From Thiomicrospira cyclica ALM1 (GTDB taxonomy: Bacteria; Pseudomonadota; Gammaproteobacteria; Thiomicrospirales; Thiomicrospiraceae), in assembly GCF_000214825.1 (NCBI RefSeq), contig NC_015581.1, forward strand, positions 1,674,001 through 1,738,000: 64,000 bases of DNA, given 5' to 3'. How positions within the stretch are numbered: the first letter of the stretch is position 1; every line of letters begins with the position of its first letter. The notes beneath the pieces were generated by a model that was not told the DNA's origin, searched no databases, and was given only the letters and a program-made list of their open reading frames with translations. Below, one piece after another: positions 57,120 through 64,000 of the stretch. Made by a program: the position numbers and the translations under genes.

Positions 57120-58967
57120 ATGGAAAATTATTATTTTGTAGGCGCAGTCTGGAACAACACCGAAGATAAAACTGCCGAATTTGTTGATGGCGGCTATTGG
57201 GAGATGGGCTATGACGTTGACGAGAAGCCCAAATTAGCAGAACAAATTAAACAAATTAAGGTGGGGGAGCGTATAGCGATTAAGGCTGCTACTGTTCAGA
57301 AAAATAATTTGCCTTTCAGTGGCGCTCCCCTTGGTAAGTCCATATCAAAAATGACAATTAAGGCTATTGGAACCGTTGTAGAAAATCCATCAAATGGTCA
57401 GCGCGTTATAGTAAATTGGCAAAAGGATTTCAAACCTAAAGACTGGTATTTTTTTACATACCGCGCAACATTTTGGCGAATTAATCAAGAAAACAAGTGG
57501 TGGTCGCAATATGCCAGCAAGTTGGTTGATTTTACTTTCAATGACAGCCCCCAAGATTACGAATATTTCGTAACAACTTGGTGGAATCAAACGATTGAAG
57601 TCGAGTCTGAAGATATGTCTATGCAAGCTTTAGATAATCAGCCGCTTAACACCATTCTTTACGGCCCGCCGGGAACAGGGAAAACCTTTAATACGGTGGA
57701 TTTGGCTTGGCAGATTTTAAATGTAACGGATTCAACTGACACCACCAGGCCTGGTTCGATTCAAGAGCTAAAATCACGCTATCCCGGACAAGTTGAATTT
57801 GTAACCTTTCACCAAAGTTTTAGCTATGAAGATTTTGTTGAGGGCATTCAGGCTAAAACGCATGATGGCAAAATCAGCTATCAGGTCGAAAGTGGCGTGT
57901 TTAAACGCCTTGCAAAATTAGCATCAAAAAACCTAGAGGATAGCCAGAAGTCAGTCAATCAACTCGTTGAAGACCTGAACTTGGATAAGCGTTATGACGA
58001 TTTTATAACCCATGCCATTGAATCTGAAGTTGCGTTTAAAAAGAAAAAAGGTACCGAGTTTAAAATTATCAACACGGATGATGAGCGTTTAACGATTGAG
58101 TCACCAGATTCAACATTTAGTGGTGGAGAAGTTCAGTTAAAGGTTGAGGAGTTAAAACAAGTATTTCAGTCTGATTATCCATTTCAAAGCGCACGAGAAG
58201 TCCACGAACAAATTTTTAGTAACAAGTACAAATATACTCGTCAAGAAGATACTTACTACTTGAGCCTCGTCAATGCATTTAGGGAGTTCAATGAATCTTC
58301 AGAGCCAACTAGGCAAGCTGAAGAGGTAGCATTAAAGCCCCACGTCTTGATTATCGACGAAATCAATCGTGGTAATATTTCGCGGATTTTTGGTGAATTG
58401 ATTACGCTGATTGAACCGAGTAAACGGGCGGGCAATGACGAGGCGATTGAGGTGACTTTGCCTTATTCTAAAGAACCGTTTTCGGTGCCAAACAATTTGT
58501 ATATTATCGGAACCATGAATACCGCTGACCGTTCGTTGGCGTTAATGGATACCGCCTTGCGCCGCCGCTTTGATTTTATGGAAATGATGCCGTTACCAGG
58601 CCTGGTGACAGACAATTTAGAAGGTGTTGATGTCCGCAAAATGTTAGACGTGATGAACCAGCGCATCGAAGCCTTATATGATCGCGAACACACGCTCGGT
58701 CATGCATTTTTAATGAATCTGGATTCGCTTGATGATTTGCGTCAGGCGTTTAAAAACAAAATCTTGCCGTTGCTGGAAGAATGTTTCTACGATGATTGGC
58801 AAAAAATCCGCTGGGTACTTGGCGCAGCGGAGGATCATTTTTATGAAAGACAAGCCTATAGCAATTTGTTTACTGACGCTGAAGCCCCTAGTGACACAGA
58901 AAAATTTCAACGCAAACCACTCGATGGATTAACGGCTGAAAACCTGGCTACTATTTACACCTTTTAG
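57120..58967 (+). CDS. mcrB: McrB-type restriction GTPase/AAA+ protein
   Basis: 615-residue motor subunit of a type IV restriction system that cuts foreign modified DNA together with McrC. Residues 1-145 do not look like the classic E. coli McrB DNA-binding domain; the pattern KVGERIAIKAATVQ ... IKAIGTVVENP ... VNW suggests an EVE/PUA-like reader of modified bases. The AAA+ domain has Walker A GPPGTGKTFNTV (near 182), VTFHQSFSYEDFVEGI, Walker B LIIDEINRGNISRIFGE (near 411), sensor GTMNTADRS, and arginine-finger region DTALRRRFDF. AGGGA precedes the start. It is the first of five tightly packed genes. Confidence 0.92.
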   Translation: MENYYFVGAVWNNTEDKTAEFVDGGYWEMGYDVDEKPKLAEQIKQIKVGERIAIKAATVQKNNLPFSGAPLGKSISKMTIKAIGTVVENPSNGQRVIVNWQKDFKPKDWYFFTYRATFWRINQENKWWSQYASKLVDFTFNDSPQDYEYFVTTWWNQTIEVESEDMSMQALDNQPLNTILYGPPGTGKTFNTVDLAWQILNVTDSTDTTRPGSIQELKSRYPGQVEFVTFHQSFSYEDFVEGIQAKTHDGKISYQVESGVFKRLAKLASKNLEDSQKSVNQLVEDLNLDKRYDDFITHAIESEVAFKKKKGTEFKIINTDDERLTIESPDSTFSGGEVQLKVEELKQVFQSDYPFQSAREVHEQIFSNKYKYTRQEDTYYLSLVNAFREFNESSEPTRQAEEVALKPHVLIIDEINRGNISRIFGELITLIEPSKRAGNDEAIEVTLPYSKEPFSVPNNLYIIGTMNTADRSLALMDTALRRRFDFMEMMPLPGLVTDNLEGVDVRKMLDVMNQRIEALYDREHTLGHAFLMNLDSLDDLRQAFKNKILPLLEECFYDDWQKIRWVLGAAEDHFYERQAYSNLFTDAEAPSDTEKFQRKPLDGLTAENLATIYTF

Positions 58968-58975
58968 GAGGTTAT

Positions 58976-59242
58976 ATGCCAATTTTGTCCGTGTTTTTTG
59001 GTATTGTAATTAGAATGTGGCACGACGACCACCCACCGCCGCATATTCACGTTGAATATCAAGGATTTGAGGCTCTGGTTGAAATCAGTACAGGGTTGGT
59101 TAAAGAAGGTCGTCTGCCAAGAAAAGTAGCAGCGATTGTAAAGGACTGGTGTTTAGAACATCAGCCCGAATTAATGGATAATTGGACTAAGGCGCAAAAC
59201 TTTGAACCTTTAGAGCGTATTCGAGGTGCGGATTATGATTAA
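58976..59242 (+). CDS. DUF4160 domain protein
   Basis: 88-residue protein matching DUF4160: VFFGIVIRMWHDDHPPPHIHVEYQGFEA, then ISTGLVKEGRLPRKVAAIVKDWCLEHQPELMDNW. The conserved DDHxPPHxH cluster could bind metal or act catalytically. The function is unproven; the pair DUF4160-DUF2442 is frequent in genomes and has toxin-antitoxin-like size and coupling. An AGGAGG overlapping the mcrB stop gives it a near-ideal ribosome binding site. It overlaps the next gene by eight bases and lies between mcrB and mcrC. Confidence 0.88.
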   Translation: MPILSVFFGIVIRMWHDDHPPPHIHVEYQGFEALVEISTGLVKEGRLPRKVAAIVKDWCLEHQPELMDNWTKAQNFEPLERIRGADYD

Positions 59243-59486
59243 GTTATTAGAGTGTGACTACAAAATAGGTGGCGTGATTCATCTCACGTTTTCGAATGGC
59301 ACGAAGGGTGAGTTTGATTTAAATGCTTATCTAAAAGCACATGAGGGACCTTTGTTAGAGAAACTAAAAGATGAAGCGTTTGCCGATCGGTGTTTTATTG
59401 ATGCGGGGGCATTGTGCTGGCCGCATGGGTTGGAGTTATCGGCAAAGCGCTTATTTGAACTTGTGCATCATAAACAGGCGGCTTAA
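59235..59486 (+). CDS. DUF2442 domain protein
   Basis: 83-residue DUF2442 protein: IHLTFSNGTKGEFDLNAYL, then CFIDAGALCWPHGLELSAKRLFELV. It is the usual partner of DUF4160. The ATG at 59235 is preferred over a GTG at 59226 because GAGGTG lies seven bases before it. Overlap with DUF4160 and direct abutment to the mcrC start show that it is part of the same operon. A TA antitoxin-like role is inference only. Confidence 0.88.
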   Translation: MIKLLECDYKIGGVIHLTFSNGTKGEFDLNAYLKAHEGPLLEKLKDEAFADRCFIDAGALCWPHGLELSAKRLFELVHHKQAA

Positions 59487-60773
59487 TTGACCACTAGTTT
59501 AGTGCTGCGCGAATGGGGGCGGATTGTTCGCTCCGAGCAAAATAAACAAGTTGGTTTTGATGAAATTGAAGTCGGTCAACAGGCCTGGTTGTTTCTCGCC
59601 AAAATTGCACAATCGTCTGATAAAACCCACCGATATCTAACCTTTTTAAATACGCATACCTTAAAAGCACAAGGCTTTGTTGGCGTGATTGCCACACCAG
59701 ATGGCACGCAAATCGAAATCTTACCCAAACATGCGCCAATGATTGAAGAACCAGGCCTGGTTGCTAGCCGCAAGCTGTTATTGCGTATGCTCAAAGCCGC
59801 CAAGGTGTTGCCATTTATTGCGTCCACCGATGCTTTGATTGACACGCTGAAACAACCCTTGCCGGAGGTGCTGATCGGCCGGTTCTTACAAGATTTGGCG
59901 CAGGTGGTGCGTAAGGGCATCCGCAAGGATTACCAGCGGGTTGAGGCGCAAGAACGTTTTTTAAAAGGACAGCTACACACGGCACGTCAATTAAGGCAAT
60001 CACCCGTCAAGCAAACCCAATTCTGCATTGAATACGATGTGTTTAATGATAATCGCGCGGAAAACCGTTTGATTCATGCCGCATTGATATCGATAACGCG
60101 TGTGAGCCAGTATTTACCGAATCAAAAACTGGCGCGCGAGTTGCGTTTCGCGTTTGATGCGGTGCCGGTTTCAACACAGATCGCATCGGATTTTCAGGCC
60201 TGGCGTACCAGTCGCAATATGCAGTATTACCAAACATTGCTGCCTTGGTTAAAGCTGATATTAAGTCAATACAGTCCATTTGCGACCGCCAACCAACACG
60301 CAGGTATTTCGTTTTTACTGCCAATGGATAAACTGTTTGAAGCCTATGTCGCCAGCGAAATTCAGCGCGGTTTGCCACCGGGTTATCAGCTTAAAACCCA
60401 ATCTAGCGCCAAGTATTTAGCCACGCAGAACGGTAGGTCGATGTTCCAACTGCGGCCAGACCTAATAATTTATCGGGGTAATGAACTTTTAGCGGTATTA
60501 GACACCAAGTGGAAATTGCTCGATCAAACTCAACCCGACGGCAAAGCGGGTATTGCTCAAGCCGATATGTATCAACTGTTTGCCTATGGCCAAAAGGTGT
60601 TAAATGGTCAAGGTAATCTGGTTTTGATTTATCCACAATGGCAAGGGTTTACACAGCCGTTGGCAACATTTGAATTTGGCGATAAGTTAATACTCGATGT
60701 TATCCCGTTTGACTTGGAAATAGCATCAAACCACAACCAGGCCTGGTTGTGTCATCTATTAGGAGACAGATAA
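59487..60773 (+). CDS. mcrC: McrC-type endonuclease subunit
   Basis: 428-residue nuclease partner of McrB. The N-terminal part (residues 1-150) is the McrC wedge/finger region that stimulates the McrB ring. The C-terminal PD-(D/E)XK core shows FQLRPDLIIYRGNELLAVLDTKWK near residues 320-342, with the catalytic Asp and Asp-x-Lys. The start is an unusual TTG abutting the DUF2442 stop; AGGCGG lies five bases before it. Four CAGGCCTG palindromes lie inside, one as a perfect 20-base palindrome (60732-60751). Confidence 0.9.
   Translation: MTTSLVLREWGRIVRSEQNKQVGFDEIEVGQQAWLFLAKIAQSSDKTHRYLTFLNTHTLKAQGFVGVIATPDGTQIEILPKHAPMIEEPGLVASRKLLLRMLKAAKVLPFIASTDALIDTLKQPLPEVLIGRFLQDLAQVVRKGIRKDYQRVEAQERFLKGQLHTARQLRQSPVKQTQFCIEYDVFNDNRAENRLIHAALISITRVSQYLPNQKLARELRFAFDAVPVSTQIASDFQAWRTSRNMQYYQTLLPWLKLILSQYSPFATANQHAGISFLLPMDKLFEAYVASEIQRGLPPGYQLKTQSSAKYLATQNGRSMFQLRPDLIIYRGNELLAVLDTKWKLLDQTQPDGKAGIAQADMYQLFAYGQKVLNGQGNLVLIYPQWQGFTQPLATFEFGDKLILDVIPFDLEIASNHNQAWLCHLLGDR
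60732..60751. repeat. 20-base perfect palindrome with CAGGCCTG core, inside mcrC
   Basis: CACAACCAGGCCTGGTTGTG is a perfect 20-base palindrome, encoding HNQAWLC residues near the McrC C-terminus. Longest palindromic extension found around a coding copy of the repeated core. Confidence 0.85.
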
Positions 60774-61025
60774 ATGTGTATTGTCGCGCTCATTATAGCG
60801 GTGGGCTTATTGATTTATTATTTGGATAGTCATTTGGAAAATTGGCATTTGGTGGAGCGTTTGGATGCGCACAGTGAAATTACGTTGGCCGTCGGCTGGG
60901 AGATGATTCCGGCTTTTTGGCCGCTGATTGCGTTGAGTGTGATCAGTACATTGGTCGCGGTGATGCTCTATCAACGAATTTTTAATAAAAAACAAATTGG
61001 TTGTTCAAGATATCCGAGTGATTAA
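60774..61025 (+). CDS. Small two-helix membrane protein at the end of the mcrBC operon
   Basis: 83-residue protein not matching a family I recognise. Two hydrophobic segments (CIVALIIAVGLLIYYL at residues 2-17 and FWPLIALSVISTLVAVMLY near 48-66) flank a charged loop, and a basic tail follows. The ATG directly abuts the mcrC stop, and AGGAG lies about nine bases before it, so it is very probably translated and coupled. A membrane effector or anchor linked to the restriction system is possible, but so is an unrelated small membrane protein. Confidence 0.68.
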   Translation: MCIVALIIAVGLLIYYLDSHLENWHLVERLDAHSEITLAVGWEMIPAFWPLIALSVISTLVAVMLYQRIFNKKQIGCSRYPSD

Positions 61026-61037
61026 AGCTGGATCTAC

Positions 61038-61057
61038 GACCACCAGGCCTGGTGGTC
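61038..61057. repeat. Intergenic 20-base perfect palindrome with CAGGCCTG core
   Basis: GACCACCAGGCCTGGTGGTC sits between the convergent small membrane protein and metY genes. It could form a hairpin ending transcripts from either side, but no T run follows; it belongs to the iterated palindrome described in the findings. Confidence 0.85.
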
Positions 61058-61070
61058 ATGTTGTTTGCTT

Positions 61071-62351
61071 TTAAGCTTTTGAGGCCATTAAAGCTTGGTC
61101 AATATCCGCTAAAATATCATCGATATGTTCAATCCCAATTGACAGGCGCACCATATCTGGTGATACCCCCGCTGCTTTTAATTCCACGTCATTGAGTTGA
61201 CGATGGGTGGTTTCGGCCGGAATACTGGCGCAAGATTTGGCGTCACCAATATTAACGAGACGGAGAATCATCTGCAGCGCATCGTAAAATTTACGCGTAC
61301 CTTCTCGGCCAGACTTTAACCCAAAGCTAAGAATGCCAGACGCTTTGCCTTGCATATATTTTTGCGCCAGCTGATGGTCTTTATGACTGGCCAGGCCGGC
61401 ATAATTGACCCAAGAAACCAGTGGTTGTTCTTCTAGAAATTCGGCGACCTTGTGGGCATTTTCACAAACACGTTCCATGCGAAGCGCCAAAGTTTCGAGA
61501 CCTTGCATAAGCTGGAAAGCATTCATCGGTGACAAAGCCGCACCCATATTGCGCAACGGCACAACCCGCGCCCGTGCGATAAACGCAGCGGCACCGAAGT
61601 CTTGGGTATAGGTCACACCGTGGTAAGACACATCAGGGGTGTTTAACAGCGGAAAGCGCTCGGCATGCTCTGCCCAGGGGAACTTACCTGAATCCACAAT
61701 TACGCCGCCAATCGTGGTGCCGTGACCGCCGATATATTTGGTGGCAGAATGGATCACAATATCTGCGCCCTGTTCAATCGGTCGCCATAAGGCGGGTGTG
61801 GCCACCGTGCTATCAACCACTAAAGGAATGCCGTGTTGGTGGGCTAATTTTGCCAAGCGTTCAATATCCGCAATGCCACCCGACGGATTGCCGACTGTTT
61901 CGCAATAAAGCAGTTTGGTATTGGCATCAATTAATTGGGCAATGTCCTGATCTGGGGCATCCTTGTTAAAGAAGCGGACTTCTAGCCCTTGGCGCGGCAA
62001 GGTGTGGGCAAAGAGGTTATAGCTGCCGCCGTAGAGTTCACCGGTGCTGAGGATGTTATCGCCGGCTTCCGCCAGGGTTTGAATGGTATAGGTAATCGCA
62101 GCCATACCAGATGATACCGCCAGGCCTGCTATGCCGCCTTCCATTGCGGCAATACGAGTTTCTAACACCGCATTGGTTGGATTCATAATGCGAGAATAGA
62201 TATTGCCCGCTACCTTCAGGTCAAATAAATCGGCGGCATGTTGGGCGTCATCAAACGCAAACGAGGTGGTTTGATAAATTGGCACCGCCACCGATTTGGT
62301 GGTGTCTTCAGGCTTATAGCCGCCATGTAATGCAATGGTTTCTAATTTCAT
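61071..62351 (-). CDS. metY: O-acetylhomoserine sulfhydrylase (Cys/Met metabolism PLP enzyme)
   Basis: 426-residue PLP-dependent enzyme making homocysteine from O-acetylhomoserine and sulfide. It shows ETIALHGGYKPEDTTKSVAVPIYQTTSFAFDD at the N-terminus, NIYSRIMNPTNAVLE, the cofactor-lysine motif HSATKYIGGHGTTIGGVIVD and RLSIGIEHIDDILADI at the end. Length and insertions match MetY rather than cystathionine synthase or lyase. It ends 45 bases after the convergent small membrane protein. No obvious SAM riboswitch or Met box upstream. Confidence 0.93.
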   Translation of the reverse strand: MKLETIALHGGYKPEDTTKSVAVPIYQTTSFAFDDAQHAADLFDLKVAGNIYSRIMNPTNAVLETRIAAMEGGIAGLAVSSGMAAITYTIQTLAEAGDNILSTGELYGGSYNLFAHTLPRQGLEVRFFNKDAPDQDIAQLIDANTKLLYCETVGNPSGGIADIERLAKLAHQHGIPLVVDSTVATPALWRPIEQGADIVIHSATKYIGGHGTTIGGVIVDSGKFPWAEHAERFPLLNTPDVSYHGVTYTQDFGAAAFIARARVVPLRNMGAALSPMNAFQLMQGLETLALRMERVCENAHKVAEFLEEQPLVSWVNYAGLASHKDHQLAQKYMQGKASGILSFGLKSGREGTRKFYDALQMILRLVNIGDAKSCASIPAETTHRQLNDVELKAAGVSPDMVRLSIGIEHIDDILADIDQALMASKA

Positions 62352-62455
62352 AATTGCGCCTTTTTCCGTTACCTAGAGTTGAAGTTCAAGTCTTTATTAT
62401 TGTAAAGGTTCGCAACGGTCTGTGCTGACTTTACCGCTAAAGTCACTTAAACAGG

Positions 62456-63106
62456 CTACAAATGCCCGGTTTTCACCCATATTAAGGTATCTTGCTCCAC
62501 AAACGGATGATGGCGACTGGCGTGCGGACTGCGCAACCAAGATCCTTTTGGGTAACGACCATGCTCGTCAATAAACTCACCCTCCAGCACAAAAATCTCC
62601 TCGCCACCGTAATGGGTATGAGGTTGAAACACCTCACCCGCCGACCACCAAACCAGCGCACTATGCTCGGTACCAAACTGATGCAATCCCATCACCTTTA
62701 AGCCGCCATGCCCCGGTTGCCAGGCCTGCTGACGGGTGTTAATAGCCAGCGTTTCGGTATCGCCGGGCTGAAATTGATCCAACTTCACAAACAACACACA
62801 GCCCTGTTTTGAAAAAGGTGCGTGCTGGGAGCCTGGGGGATTGCGTAAATAACTACCCGCTGGATAATCTCCGCGCTCATCAGAAAACACCCCTTCGAGC
62901 ACAAAAATTTCTTCACCTTGCGGATGTGAATGTGGCGGAAACGCCGAACCGGGCATAAACTGAACTACGCTGGTGGTGCGACCCGATTCCGCGGCTTCGC
63001 GCTCCAAGGGTTTGCGCAACACGCCATCCGCCCGACTGCCCAACCAGGCCTGCTTAGCGGTTTCCACCACAACGCGCTGGCTTAAATCCATATTAATTAC
63101 GTCCAT
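62456..63106 (-). CDS. Duplicated ChrR-type cupin protein
   Basis: 216-residue protein made of two cupin repeats. Each has the metal motif and a matching follow-up: PPHSHPQGEEIFVLEGVFSDERGDYPAGSYLRNPPGSQH near residues 57-95, and QPHTHYGGEEIFVLEGEFIDEHGRYPKGSWLRSPHASRH near 165-203. This is the ChrR C-terminal cupin type, but the zinc-binding anti-sigma domain is absent and no sigma factor gene is adjacent, so it is a stand-alone cupin of unknown substrate. AAGGAG lies six bases before the start. It shares a 74-base divergent region with the methyltransferase gene. Confidence 0.85.
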   Translation of the reverse strand: MDVINMDLSQRVVVETAKQAWLGSRADGVLRKPLEREAAESGRTTSVVQFMPGSAFPPHSHPQGEEIFVLEGVFSDERGDYPAGSYLRNPPGSQHAPFSKQGCVLFVKLDQFQPGDTETLAINTRQQAWQPGHGGLKVMGLHQFGTEHSALVWWSAGEVFQPHTHYGGEEIFVLEGEFIDEHGRYPKGSWLRSPHASRHHPFVEQDTLIWVKTGHL

Positions 63107-63192
63107 TCACGCTCCTTTCATCAGCGATAGCGGTTATCTTGCTGACCTTAGCTTATAATAGATAACCACTTTAACCAAATGTGAATAAAACT

Positions 63193-63774
63193 ATGGCCAC
63201 GATTGCCGAACTAAAAAAAGACCTGACCATTGAAACCGAATTACTAGGCACGCCCCTAACCTTTAAAACCACCTGGGGAATTTTTAGCCCGCGTGAAATC
63301 GACGATGGCACGCAATTGCTATTGCGCCATCTGGATATAAAAACCGATGATGTGGTATTGGATTTGGGTTGTGGCTACGGCCCGCTAGGCATTGCGATTG
63401 CCGCCAAAGCACCGCATGGCCAAGTGCATATGGTTGATAAAGATTTTGTTGCTGTGGATTACGCCAATAAAAATGCCCGCTTGAACGGTTTTGACCATGC
63501 GAAAGCCTATTTGTCGAATGGCCTAAGCGCGGTACCCAAAGAGATGCAATTCACCACCGTGGTATCGAATATACCTGCCAAGGTTGGCAAAGAAATGCTC
63601 AGCATTATGCTCAACGATATCCATGCACAAATGACGCCAGGAGGGCAACTCGTGGTGGTGACCATCAATGGCTTGCGTGATTACATGAAACGTAATTTTA
63701 TGGAAGTTTTCGGCTATTACGACAAGGTTAAGCAGGGCAAAGATTACACGATATCAAGAACGGTTAAGCAGTAG
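63193..63774 (+). CDS. RsmC-like small-domain SAM methyltransferase
   Basis: About 193-residue class I methyltransferase. SAM-binding motif VLDLGCGYGPLGIAIAAKAPHGQVHMVDKD, asparagine-rich motif KNARLNGF, and SNIPAKVGKEM replacing the NPPFH-type catalytic motif of RsmC/RsmD, so the modified group or substrate may differ from the rRNA guanine enzymes. Only the catalytic half of an RsmC-sized protein is present. The start is ATG 63193 or GTG 63181; neither has a ribosome binding site. A CAGGCCTG copy begins one base past the stop codon. Confidence 0.82.
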   Translation: MATIAELKKDLTIETELLGTPLTFKTTWGIFSPREIDDGTQLLLRHLDIKTDDVVLDLGCGYGPLGIAIAAKAPHGQVHMVDKDFVAVDYANKNARLNGFDHAKAYLSNGLSAVPKEMQFTTVVSNIPAKVGKEMLSIMLNDIHAQMTPGGQLVVVTINGLRDYMKRNFMEVFGYYDKVKQGKDYTISRTVKQ

Positions 63775-63790
63775 CAGGCCTGGTGGGCAT

Positions 63791-63816
63791 GTGTTTTTAT
63801 ACCCTAATAAAAACAC
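63791..63816. terminator. Inverted repeat between convergent genes, possible terminator
   Basis: GTGTTTTTAT and ATAAAAACAC form a 10-base perfect AT-rich stem with loop ACCCTA, 17 bases after the methyltransferase stop and 38 before the stop of the convergent gene. Confidence 0.55.
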
Positions 63817-63853
63817 CGACTCACCCTTTAAAAAGTTGTATTTTAATACACAA

Positions 63854-64000
63854 CTAATCACAATCTTTATAGTTGGATTCCAAACACCTTCTGGCTTTAG
63901 TTTGGGCAGTTGCGACTTGTTCGACTGTCATTCTATTTTGAGCCATATCTCTATTATTTGCTGCAAGTTCATTGCCATTAGCAGAACTGATGTTAAACCA
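63854..64000 (-). CDS. C-terminal end of a Sel1/TPR-repeat protein (start beyond window)
   Basis: Only 48 residues are visible, reading from the window edge: WFNISSANGNELAANNRDMA, then MTVEQVATAQTKARRCLESN and a stop at 63854. The pattern WFNxAxxxGN..A...RD....MT..Q...AQ..AR is the typical terminal block of Sel1-repeat (SLR) proteins, which mediate protein-protein contacts and are often exported. The frame is open to the window end. Nothing more can be said without the upstream sequence. Confidence 0.7.
   Translation of the reverse strand, partial: WFNISSANGNELAANNRDMAQNRMTVEQVATAQTKARRCLESNYKDCD

Noticed and set aside
3845-63782. CAGGCCTG as a Haemophilus- or Neisseria-type DNA uptake sequence
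   Set aside because: Known uptake sequences are non-palindromic and different in sequence. Uptake remains one hypothesis, but there is no direct support.

Overview
The window is a 64-kb stretch of a Gram-negative gammaproteobacterial chromosome. This rests on an outer-membrane TonB receptor and TpsB porin, RND efflux, a DUF3581 protein, and SrmB-, DeaD- and PpnN-type genes. Gene density is high, operons are short, and there are no rRNA or tRNA genes. The genus cannot be fixed from sequence reading; a marine or sulfur-oxidiser-like Thiotrichales relative is only a guess. No prophage, insertion sequence or CRISPR array was seen.

Layout. 0-11.7 kb: the C-terminal half of an arginine/lysine/ornithine decarboxylase, a BaeSR-like two-component pair, an HI0933-type flavoprotein, a TetR-MBL hydrolase pair with a clear TetR operator, a cold-shock-type DEAD-box helicase with a long structured leader, a TRAP substrate-binding lipoprotein paired with D-lactate dehydrogenase, and a DUF3581 gene. 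11.7-18 kb: a two-gene RND efflux system and a TonB-dependent receptor. 18-24 kb: a complete mrp Na+/H+ antiporter operon (fused AB, then C, D, E, F, G). 24-31 kb: a DEDDh exonuclease, hisI, a CbpA-like co-chaperone, the nucleosidase ppnN, an srmB-like helicase and an AAA-ATPase/PD-(D/E)XK protein.

31-51 kb is an adhesin island on the minus strand. A 15-kb tpsA gene (5054 codons) follows its tpsB transporter, and a 7TMR-DISM histidine kinase and OmpR-type regulator lie upstream. The tpsA product carries a cysteine-free C-type-lectin-like domain, MBG/YDG repeats and near-identical tandem DNA repeats. A shared inverted repeat, CTTACAGAAAACTG(T/C)AAG, occurs once before tpsB and once before the regulator gene. 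It is a strong candidate operator linking the two-component system to adhesin secretion.

51-64 kb: truD, a Tim44-domain protein, an iron alcohol dehydrogenase, rep helicase, a histidine phosphatase, and a five-gene McrBC-type defence operon. In that operon mcrB and mcrC are separated by a DUF4160-DUF2442 pair and followed by a small two-helix membrane protein. Then come metY, a double cupin, a small methyltransferase and the end of a Sel1-type gene.

Across the window the palindrome CAGGCCTG occurs 31 times by hand count, where about one is expected by chance. It is concentrated after 51 kb and especially in the mcrBC operon. It resembles a highly iterated palindrome such as cyanobacterial HIP1 and is the most striking unexplained signal here.
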